This document shows, one piece after another, positions 57,360 through 64,000 of a stretch of 64,000 bases of DNA (within the stretch, counting starts at the first letter, position 1; each line of letters starts with the position of its first letter). A model generated the notes under the pieces. That model was not told where the DNA came from, made no database searches, and was given only the letters and a program-made list of their open reading frames with translations. Position numbers and translations under genes: made by a program. The DNA is from Acidiphilium iwatense (GTDB lineage: Bacteria; Pseudomonadota; Alphaproteobacteria; Acetobacterales; Acetobacteraceae), in NCBI RefSeq assembly GCF_021556475.1, contig NZ_JAKGBZ010000013.1, positions 1-64,000 on the forward strand. Direction: 5' to 3'.

Positions 57360-57776
57360 GTGGCAGTAACAAGAAAAATGAACTTGACATTACCTGGTCT
57401 TCAGAAATCGGCGCAGCGCCGCCGTGCCGAACTGTGCGGACGCGATGCCGAATCGATCGCAGCCTCCTGGTACGAAGAACGCGGCTTTGCGATTCTCGCG
57501 CGCAGATTGAGAACAGGCGGCGGCGAGCTGGATTTGGTTGTTGCCAGCCGCACGCTGGTGATTTTCGTCGAGGTCAAGGCGAGGCGCCATGTGCGCGCGG
57601 CGGCCGAGTCGGTTTCGCGCCGCCAGCAAAAGCGGCTGGCCGCCGCAGCGGAGATCGCCCTTGCCGAGAATCCCGCCTGGTGGCGCGACGGGGCACGATT
57701 CGACGTGGTTCTCGTGGTCGGCGATGCGGTGATCCCGATCGAGGATGCGTTTCGGCCCGGCGATTGGGCGGGATGA
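57360..57776 (+). CDS. yraN: YraN/UPF0102-family nuclease-fold protein
   Basis: A 138-residue protein of UPF0102. GELDLVV and VFVEVKAR are the PD-(D/E)XK-like core motifs, and RRQQKRLAAAAE follows. Its DNA role is not established. The start at 57360 is GTG, with AAGG eight bases upstream; an ATG at 57378 (MNLTLPGL) is the alternative. It lies 45 bases ahead of the PLP-type enzyme gene, on the same strand. Confidence 0.85.
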   Translation: MAVTRKMNLTLPGLQKSAQRRRAELCGRDAESIAASWYEERGFAILARRLRTGGGELDLVVASRTLVIFVEVKARRHVRAAAESVSRRQQKRLAAAAEIALAENPAWWRDGARFDVVLVVGDAVIPIEDAFRPGDWAG

Positions 57777-57821
57777 GAGCATGGATGGCGGGTTTGTACA
57801 TCTGCTTTATAAAAGGCACGC

Positions 57822-59867
57822 ATGAGAGACCGATCTGACGATGCCGGTGCGCCGGCGCTTCGCTCGCGCGGCCGGGTCGCCGCCGATATCCGAACCCGGT
57901 TCCGGCGCGATGTCGCGTTCTGGCCGCTGCGGGGACGACCTTGGACGATCGGGCCGTGCGGGCGGGCGTTTTCGGTCGGTCCGGCCGGTGCCGTCGTGCT
58001 CGATGAGCGTCTCGATGAGACCGGTTTGCTGATCGCGGCCAGGCTCGCCGGCGAATGGGGCCGGCTGATCGAAGCCGGGGCGCCGATAGGTTTGGCCGGG
58101 TTGGCGGCCGCGCGCGCCGCCGCCCAGTTCGCCCTGGCCGAGCGGCTTGGGCCGGCGCAATTCGGCTGGATCGAAACCATGGCGGGCGATCTGCCGCCGT
58201 CGGCCGAGCGCCTTGCGGCGATCTGGCGCGAGCTGGCGGCGCATTGCGCCGGTGCGTCCGGTGTCCTGCCGCCCGATGCCGCCGTGCGGATCGTTTCGCT
58301 GTGGCCGGTGCTCGGCACCGCCGAGGCGATCATGGAAACCGGCGGCGATATCCGCCTGCTGCGCGACCCGCAGACCGACCTCAACGGCTATGGGTGCAGC
58401 CACCGGCCTCGGCCCTGGGCGATCACCTTCGCGTCCTCGACCGCGTCGTCGGTCTCCGAGCGTGGCTACGAGGCGGCCGACCGGGCGCGGCTGCGCCTGA
58501 CCGCGGCGATGCTCGCGACCGGTGATCGGACCGCGGTGCAGGTGGAAGCGGCGGCGGTGCGCCGCGCGATCGGCCGGGCCTTCGGGGTTCCGCGCGGCGG
58601 TGCGGTGGTGCTGGCGGCGTCCGGCACCGACAGCGAATTGCTCGCCCTGGCGCTCGGCCATTTGCCGGACGCGGGCAAGCCGATCACCACGATTCTGCTG
58701 GCGCCGGAGGAAACCGGCAGCGGCGTGCCGATGGCGGCGATCGGGCGGCATTTCGCGATCGATACGGCGAACGGGCACGACGTGTCGCGTGCCGCGCCGA
58801 TCGAGGGGTTCAGGGCCGACACGGTTCTGGTTTCGATTCCGCTGCGCGACGCCGCCGGGACGATCCGGCCGCAGGACGATATCCATGCCGACATCGTCGC
58901 GGCCGTTGCCAATGCGACCGGCGCCGGGCGGCTTGCGATCCTGCATGCACTCGATTTGTCGAAAACCGGGCTGCTCGCGCCGTCGATGGAACTGCTGCGC
59001 GCGTTGCGGGAGCGGTTCGGCGCGGTGCTCGACATCGTGGTCGATGCCTGCCAGCTTCGCATCGCGCCCGCGTACATCCGGGCCTATCTCGACCTCGGCG
59101 CGGTGGTGCAGATCACCGGCTCGAAATTCCTCACCGGACCGCCGTTCGCCGGTGCGGCGCTGCTGCCGCCGGCGCTCGCGAAGCGCCTGTCGTCAGGCGC
59201 GCTGCCGGCAGGGCTCGATGCCTATTTCGGCCGTGCCGAGTGGCCGCAAGGCGCGCGCGCCGCACGATTGCTGCCGCCGACCGCCAATTACGGGCTTGTG
59301 CTCCGCTGGCGGGCGGCGCTGGCGGAATATCGCGCCTTCGCGAAGGTGAGCGATATGCGCAAGATCGCGGTGCTCGAGCGGTTCGCGGCGACGGTGCGGG
59401 AGGCGATCCGCGGCCATTCCATTTTCGTGCTCCAGAACGTGACCGCCCCGTGCCGCGACGGCGACGGATGGGACGGGCTGCGCAGCGTGTTCGGCTTCGC
59501 CGTGCGCTCGCCGGATGAGTCGGGACGGCTGCTCGATCCCGCCGCGATGCGCAAGCTCTATCAATGGCTGAATGCCGATTGTTCCGCGCTGTTCGATACC
59601 GCTGACGAGCGCCGCCTTGCCGCCCGGATCTGCCATATCGGTCAGCCGGTGGCATTGCCGGACGGCGATGGCGGGCAGGTCGGCTGGCTGCGGGTGTCGG
59701 CGGGGGCGCGGCTGATTTCGGGCGAACCATCGCATCGCGGACTTGCCGCAGCGCGCCGGCTCGACCGGGAAATGATGGATCTGGCCGCCGTGTTCGACAA
59801 GATCGCGCTGCTGCACGCGCACTGGACGCGGATCGAGGCGGCGAATCCCTTGCCGCGCTATCGTTAG
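57822..59867 (+). CDS. Unrecognised PLP-type (fold type I-like) protein with N-terminal extension
   Basis: A 681-residue protein I cannot assign to a named family. Residues 190-470 look like a fold type I PLP enzyme. YGCSHRPRPWAITFASSTAS lies at 190-209 and a phosphate-loop-like ASGTDSE at 267-273. VVDACQ, with the likely cofactor aspartate 408, is at 407-411. GSKFLTGPPFAG is at 433-444, with K435 as candidate Schiff-base lysine. About 190 residues precede this core, and a long C-terminal domain follows it. Cysteine desulfurase or SelA-like ancestry is possible. It is flanked by yraN upstream and an aldehyde dehydrogenase downstream. Confidence 0.7.
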   Translation: MRDRSDDAGAPALRSRGRVAADIRTRFRRDVAFWPLRGRPWTIGPCGRAFSVGPAGAVVLDERLDETGLLIAARLAGEWGRLIEAGAPIGLAGLAAARAAAQFALAERLGPAQFGWIETMAGDLPPSAERLAAIWRELAAHCAGASGVLPPDAAVRIVSLWPVLGTAEAIMETGGDIRLLRDPQTDLNGYGCSHRPRPWAITFASSTASSVSERGYEAADRARLRLTAAMLATGDRTAVQVEAAAVRRAIGRAFGVPRGGAVVLAASGTDSELLALALGHLPDAGKPITTILLAPEETGSGVPMAAIGRHFAIDTANGHDVSRAAPIEGFRADTVLVSIPLRDAAGTIRPQDDIHADIVAAVANATGAGRLAILHALDLSKTGLLAPSMELLRALRERFGAVLDIVVDACQLRIAPAYIRAYLDLGAVVQITGSKFLTGPPFAGAALLPPALAKRLSSGALPAGLDAYFGRAEWPQGARAARLLPPTANYGLVLRWRAALAEYRAFAKVSDMRKIAVLERFAATVREAIRGHSIFVLQNVTAPCRDGDGWDGLRSVFGFAVRSPDESGRLLDPAAMRKLYQWLNADCSALFDTADERRLAARICHIGQPVALPDGDGGQVGWLRVSAGARLISGEPSHRGLAAARRLDREMMDLAAVFDKIALLHAHWTRIEAANPLPRYR

Positions 59868-59878
59868 CTGAAATAAAT

Positions 59879-59892
59879 TGACATTTTTGTCA
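59879..59892. promoter_or_regulatory. TTGACA -35 and TGACA-N4-TGTCA palindrome before the aldehyde dehydrogenase
   Basis: TTGACA at 59878-59883 is a perfect -35 hexamer; no good -10 follows at 17 bases. Overlapping it, TGACA-TTTT-TGTCA is a perfect palindrome. An operator overlapping the -35 box would fit repression. The similar palindrome at 4877-4891 is noted there. Confidence 0.35.
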
Positions 59893-59942
59893 CTATCTGG
59901 TTGTCTCCCCCGGCAAAAAAACAAAGATGGAGGGAAATCGCG

Positions 59943-61382
59943 ATGAATGTCGGCAGCAGGATCACGCTGGGACCCGGTTCCGCCACCCCGGCGCTGAGCA
60001 TCGAAGACGTGTTCGAGCGCCAGCGGACGCGCGCGATCGCCCTTCGCGTTTCCACCGCCGATGAGCGGATCGCGACGTTGCGCCGCCTGGAAAAAGCCAT
60101 TCTCGGCCGGCGTGCCGCGATTTATGCCGCACTCGCCGCCGATCTGCACAAACCGGAAGCGGAAGCCGATCTGTCCGAGATCATGCCGATCCTGTCGGAA
60201 ATCCGTCACACGTGCCGGCACCTGAAATCCTGGATGGCGCCGAGGCGGGTGCCCGCCACGCTCGCGATGCTCGGTACCAAAGCGGCGATCCGTCACGAGC
60301 CGAAAGGCGTGTCGCTGATCATTTCGCCCTGGAATTACCCGTTCAATCTGACCTTCGGGCCGCTGGCCTCGGCGATCGGCGCCGGGTGTACCGCGATCAT
60401 CAAGCCCTCCGAACTCACGCCGCACAGCGCCGCGCTGATGGCCGAAATCGTGCGCGACACGTTTGCGCCTGACGATGTCGCTCTGTTCGAGGGCGACGCC
60501 TCGGTCGCGACCGCTCTGCTCGATCTGCCGTTCGACCATATTTTCTTCACCGGCAGCCCGGCGGTCGGCAAGGTCGTGATGGCGGCGGCGGCGAAGCATC
60601 TCGCCTCGGTCACGCTGGAGCTTGGCGGCAAATCGCCGGTGATCGTCGACGAGACCGCCGATCTGAAGAAATCCGCGCGCAGCATCGTCTGGGGCAAATT
60701 CGCCAATAACGGCCAGACCTGCATCGCTCCCGACTATGCCTATGTTCATGAAAGCCGGATGCCGCAATTCATCGACGCGGCGCGCGGCGCGATCGCCGCT
60801 ATGTATGGCGACGCGGCGGCAAGCCCGGATTATTGCCGCATCGTCAATGCGCGGCATTTCGCGCGCGTGCGGAATCTGATCGACGACGCGACGACGCGCG
60901 GGGCGACGATCCATGCCGGCGGTACGGCCGATGCCGGGCAGAATTTCGTCGCGCCCACATTGCTATCGAACGTTTCGGCCGATTCATTGATCATGCAGGA
61001 GGAGATTTTCGGGCCGGTTCTGCCGATCCTGCCCTACGGCGATCTCGCCATGCCGGTGCGCGAGATCAATGCGCGGCCGAAGCCGCTCGCCCTGTATGTC
61101 TATACCAAGGACAAGGCGATCGCGGATCGGGTTATCACTGAAACCTCGGCCGGCGGCTCCTGCGTGAACGCCTCGATGGCGCATTTCCTTCACGCCAACC
61201 TGCCCTTCGGCGGGGTGAACAATTCGGGCATCGGCAACGCCCACGGGTTCTACGGGTTTCGCGCCTTCTCGCATGAGCGGGCCGTGCTCTCGGACAAGTT
61301 CAGCGCGACCCCGATGCTGTTCCCGCCCTATTCAGGGCGGGTGAAGCAGATGATCAAGATGACGGTGAAGTTCTTTACCTGA
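59943..61382 (+). CDS. Aldehyde dehydrogenase (class 3/coniferyl-aldehyde dehydrogenase-like)
   Basis: A 479-residue NAD(P)-dependent aldehyde dehydrogenase. The oxyanion-region motif SPWNYPFNL, the glutamate in LELGGKSP and the catalytic cysteine in NNGQTCIAPDY are present, and EEIFGPVLP follows. The short length and C-terminal VKQMIKMTVKFF resemble the class 3 or fatty/coniferyl aldehyde subgroup. The start at MNVGSRITL follows GGAGGGAAA. Its stop is three bases from that of gabT. Confidence 0.93.
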   Translation: MNVGSRITLGPGSATPALSIEDVFERQRTRAIALRVSTADERIATLRRLEKAILGRRAAIYAALAADLHKPEAEADLSEIMPILSEIRHTCRHLKSWMAPRRVPATLAMLGTKAAIRHEPKGVSLIISPWNYPFNLTFGPLASAIGAGCTAIIKPSELTPHSAALMAEIVRDTFAPDDVALFEGDASVATALLDLPFDHIFFTGSPAVGKVVMAAAAKHLASVTLELGGKSPVIVDETADLKKSARSIVWGKFANNGQTCIAPDYAYVHESRMPQFIDAARGAIAAMYGDAAASPDYCRIVNARHFARVRNLIDDATTRGATIHAGGTADAGQNFVAPTLLSNVSADSLIMQEEIFGPVLPILPYGDLAMPVREINARPKPLALYVYTKDKAIADRVITETSAGGSCVNASMAHFLHANLPFGGVNNSGIGNAHGFYGFRAFSHERAVLSDKFSATPMLFPPYSGRVKQMIKMTVKFFT

Positions 61383-61385
61383 TCT

Positions 61386-62663
61386 TCATGCGGCGAGGGC
61401 TTGTTCCAGCGCGAGGAGGCCCTCGTCGAGCACCGCGTCGCTCACGGTGAGCGGCACGAGCAGGCGGACCGTGTTGTAGTTCACGCCGCAGGACAGCAGG
61501 ATCAGCCCGTGCTCGCGTGCTTTGGCGAGAACCTGTTTGGTCCTTTCCGCATCCGGCTCGTAGCCGCCGCGCTCCTTGACCACATCGAACGCGATCATCG
61601 CACCAGGTCCCCTGATCGCCGCGATCGGGGCCACGTCGTTGCGCGCGGCGATTTTGTGCAGGCGGGACGTGATGGCGGCGCCGATCGCATTGGCCCGGTC
61701 GACGAGTTTTTCCTCCTCGATCACGTCCAGCACCGCGAGCGCCGCCGCACAGGCGAGCGGGTTGCCTGCATAGGTGCCGCCGAGGCCGCCGGGCTCCGGC
61801 GCGTCCATCACCGCGGCGCGGCCGATCACGCCCGATAGCGGAAATCCGCCGGCGAGCGATTTCGCCACCGCGATCAGGTCGGGCTTCACCCCGGAATGCT
61901 CGACGGCGAACATCCTGCCGGTGCGCCCGAAGCCGGTCTGCACCTCGTCGACGATCAGCAGGATGCCGTGCTGGTCGCAGAGTTTGCGCAGCGCCTGGAG
62001 CAGTTCGGTCGGGGCGGGGATGAATCCGCCTTCGCCCTGCACCGGCTCGATCGCGATGGCCGCGACGCGCGACGGTTCGATATCGGCGCGGAAGATCGTC
62101 TCGATCGCGCGCAGGGAATCGGCGACGGTGACACCGAACGGCTCGAACGGGAAGGGCGCGTGATAGACCTCCGCCGGCATCGGCGCGAAATGCTTCTTGT
62201 AGGGCAGCACCTTGCCGGTCATCGCCATGGTCAGCAGGGTGCGGCCGTGATAGCCGCCGGCGAAGGTGATGATGCCCGGCCGGCCGGTCGCCGCGCGAGC
62301 GATCTTTACCGCATTTTCAAGCGCTTCCGCGCCGGTTGTGAGAAAAATCGTCTTCGCCGGCCCCTCGATCGGGGCGATCGCGTTGAGCCGTTCGGCGAGC
62401 GCGATATAGGGCTCGTAGGGCGAAACCTGGAAACAGGTATGGGTGAAGCGCGCCATCTGAGCTTCGACCGCGGCGATTACCTTGGGGTGCCGGTGACCGG
62501 TGTTGAGCACCGCGATGCCGCCCGCGAAATCGACGTATCGGCGACCTTCCTCGTCCCACAGCTCCGAATTCTCGGCGCGTGCGGCGAATACCGGATGGGC
62601 GACGCCCACCCCGCGCGGCACGGCGGCTTCGCGGCGCGCTTGCAGGCTGGCATTGGTGGTCAT
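61386..62663 (-). CDS. gabT: 4-aminobutyrate aminotransferase (class III)
   Basis: A 425-residue class III PLP aminotransferase. TTGAEALENAVKIARA binds the cofactor phosphate, IVDEVQTGFGRTG holds the Asp, and the PLP lysine is in AVAKSLAGGFPLSG. GABA to succinate semialdehyde is the expected reaction; close relatives accept other omega-amino acids. The start at MTTNASLQAR has GGGGAGGA. A convergent aldehyde dehydrogenase lies 3 bases away. Confidence 0.92.
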   Translation of the reverse strand: MTTNASLQARREAAVPRGVGVAHPVFAARAENSELWDEEGRRYVDFAGGIAVLNTGHRHPKVIAAVEAQMARFTHTCFQVSPYEPYIALAERLNAIAPIEGPAKTIFLTTGAEALENAVKIARAATGRPGIITFAGGYHGRTLLTMAMTGKVLPYKKHFAPMPAEVYHAPFPFEPFGVTVADSLRAIETIFRADIEPSRVAAIAIEPVQGEGGFIPAPTELLQALRKLCDQHGILLIVDEVQTGFGRTGRMFAVEHSGVKPDLIAVAKSLAGGFPLSGVIGRAAVMDAPEPGGLGGTYAGNPLACAAALAVLDVIEEEKLVDRANAIGAAITSRLHKIAARNDVAPIAAIRGPGAMIAFDVVKERGGYEPDAERTKQVLAKAREHGLILLSCGVNYNTVRLLVPLTVSDAVLDEGLLALEQALAA

Positions 62664-62859
62664 GGCGGTCCTCCCCTTGAATGATGGGCCGACTATAGAC
62701 GGTGCCGCGTTCTCCGAAAGCTTCCGCTTCGCAACCCGGCGCTGCGCGCGGACAGACGCTTTCCCCGCCGGTTTTGTTCGGTCGCGAATCCGTCGAACGG
62801 CTTGTGGCCGGACCCTCTCGTGAACACATGATCGACGACGCACGGAGAGCCGGTCCAGG

Positions 62860-64000
62860 ATGTTCGCAAAAATTCTTAATTACGTGGTCCGCTCCGGCAG
62901 TCTCCGTCTGATCGACGGCGCGGGTCGCATCCATGCGATCGGCGACGACTCGCCACCCCGCGTCACCGTCCGGCTCCGCTCGCGCCGGCTCGACATCACG
63001 CTGGCGCTCAACCCCAGCCTCTCGATCGGCGAAGCCTACATGGACGGCATGTTCGTGATCGAGCAGGGCACACTCTATGATTTCCTCGATGTCATCGGGC
63101 GGAACGCCGATCGCATCGGCACCCATCCCTGGCTCGGCCTGCTCGCGCGGCTCGGCACGCATATCCAGCAACGCAACCCGATCGGCCGGGCGCGCCGCAA
63201 CGTGGCGCACCATTACGATTTGTCCGACAAACTCTACGACATCTTCCTCGATCGCGACCGGCAATATTCCTGCGCCTATTTCACCAGCGAAACCGACAGC
63301 CTGGAGACCGCGCAGCAGAACAAGAAACGTCATATCGCGTCCAAGCTGATGCTCGACCAGCCCGGATTGCGGATTCTCGATATCGGTTCCGGCTGGGGCG
63401 GCCTCGGTCTTTATCTGGCGCAGACGGCCGGGGCGGATGTCACCGGCGTCACGCTGAGCACCGAACAGCACAAAATGAGCACCGCGCGCGTGGCCGAAGC
63501 AGGGTTGACCGATCAGGTACGGTTCGCCTTGCGCGACTACCGCGAACAGGAGGGGACATTCGACCGCATCGTCTCGGTCGGCATGTTCGAGCATGTCGGC
63601 AAGAAGAACTATGCCGAGTTCTTCGCGCGTCTCCGCGACCTTCTGGTCGATGACGGCGTGGCATTGCTTCACGCGATCGGGGATAATGGCGTGCCGGGTC
63701 CGATCAATCCGTTCATCCGAAAATATATTTTTCCAGGCGCCGATACGCCGTCGCTTTCCGAGGTGTTCTCGGCGGTCGAGCGCAGCGGCCTCATCGTCAC
63801 CGATCTCGAAATCCTGCGCCTGCACTACGCGCGGACATTGCGGCTGTGGCGCGAGCGGTTCATGGCGCGGCGCGACGAGGTGGCGGCGCTGTACGACGAG
63901 CGCTTCTGCCGGATGTGGGAGTTCTATCTCGCTCTCTGCGAAGTGGGCTTCCGGCACCGCTCGAACATTGTCTTCCAGATGCAGCTTGCGAAGCGTCGCG
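62860..64000 (+). CDS. cfa: Cyclopropane-fatty-acyl-phospholipid synthase (3' end beyond window)
   Basis: The first 380 codons of a Mycolic acid cyclopropane synthase-family methyltransferase, running off the end at 64000. It begins MFAKILNYVVRSGSLRL, and the SAM motif is in ILDIGSGWGGLGL near residue 170. YDLSDKLYDIFLD and QYSCAYF match the family. It would methylate unsaturated acyl chains of membrane lipids, a common response to acid stress. GGAG lies upstream of the ATG. Confidence 0.94.
   Translation, partial: MFAKILNYVVRSGSLRLIDGAGRIHAIGDDSPPRVTVRLRSRRLDITLALNPSLSIGEAYMDGMFVIEQGTLYDFLDVIGRNADRIGTHPWLGLLARLGTHIQQRNPIGRARRNVAHHYDLSDKLYDIFLDRDRQYSCAYFTSETDSLETAQQNKKRHIASKLMLDQPGLRILDIGSGWGGLGLYLAQTAGADVTGVTLSTEQHKMSTARVAEAGLTDQVRFALRDYREQEGTFDRIVSVGMFEHVGKKNYAEFFARLRDLLVDDGVALLHAIGDNGVPGPINPFIRKYIFPGADTPSLSEVFSAVERSGLIVTDLEILRLHYARTLRLWRERFMARRDEVAALYDERFCRMWEFYLALCEVGFRHRSNIVFQMQLAKRR

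Overview
The window is 64 kb of GC-rich, tightly packed chromosome from an alphaproteobacterium, most likely of the Acetobacteraceae (Acidiphilium/Acidocella type). This placement is inference. It rests on high GC, on neighbourhoods typical of Alphaproteobacteria (lspA-DUF3035 lipoprotein, argH-lptM-lysA beside a TlpA thioredoxin, a DUF4175 protein, a long suf operon) and on remembered similarity. Most of the content is housekeeping. Genes often overlap by 1-4 bases (ATGA or TGATG), and several convergent pairs overlap at their 3' ends.

Layout. 1-1352: a small alpha/beta hydrolase, an IS5-type transposase remnant and a degenerate repeat. 1353-12003: M3 oligopeptidase, mutL, an SDR plus HSL-type esterase pair, an MFS gene broken by a stop codon, a DUF3035 lipoprotein, lspA, an inverted-repeat element and ileS. 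12254-17639: an MsrQ-like haem membrane protein followed by four overlapping genes for a stripped-down complex related to hydrogenase-4. 17739-24852: rnhB, an MHS-type transporter, a small conserved protein, nrdB, nrdA, an aspartate aminotransferase and tRNA-Gln. 24860-36695: DUF4175 protein, lysA, lptM, argH, a TlpA-like protein, argG, DJ-1/PfpI protein, small envelope proteins, an S9A peptidase and a small membrane protein. 36867-43388: a five-gene cluster of overlapping genes (MFS transporter, metallophosphoesterase/radical SAM fusion, TVP38/flavin disulfide reductase fusion, and glycosyltransferases of the TIGR04283 and TIGR04282 types). 43349-47224: glmS, glmU and a phosphoglycolate phosphatase. 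47319-53638: an Rrf2 regulator with sufBCDSU, a SufT-like gene and an A-type carrier. 53700-57097: hisI, a cystathionine beta-lyase, a mercaptopyruvate sulfurtransferase and an XRE regulator. 57098-64000: an AT-rich gap, a YraN-like protein, an unrecognised 681-residue PLP-type enzyme, an aldehyde dehydrogenase, gabT and the start of a cyclopropane fatty acid synthase.

Most interesting are two loci. The module at 13167-17639 has the architecture of an energy-converting hydrogenase-related (Ehr) complex. Its large subunit lacks the N-terminal nickel-ligand cysteines, its antiporter-like subunit has lost the key lysine, and its NuoH-like and antiporter-like parts are fused. The small subunit keeps all four [4Fe-4S] cysteines, so the module looks selected as something other than a hydrogenase. 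The cluster at 36867-43388 carries two fusion proteins next to glycosyltransferases of families named for arsenosugar biosynthesis, but no arsM methyltransferase is in view. A third candidate is the PLP-type protein at 57822-59867. Dispersed inverted repeats and several perfect hairpins add non-coding structure.
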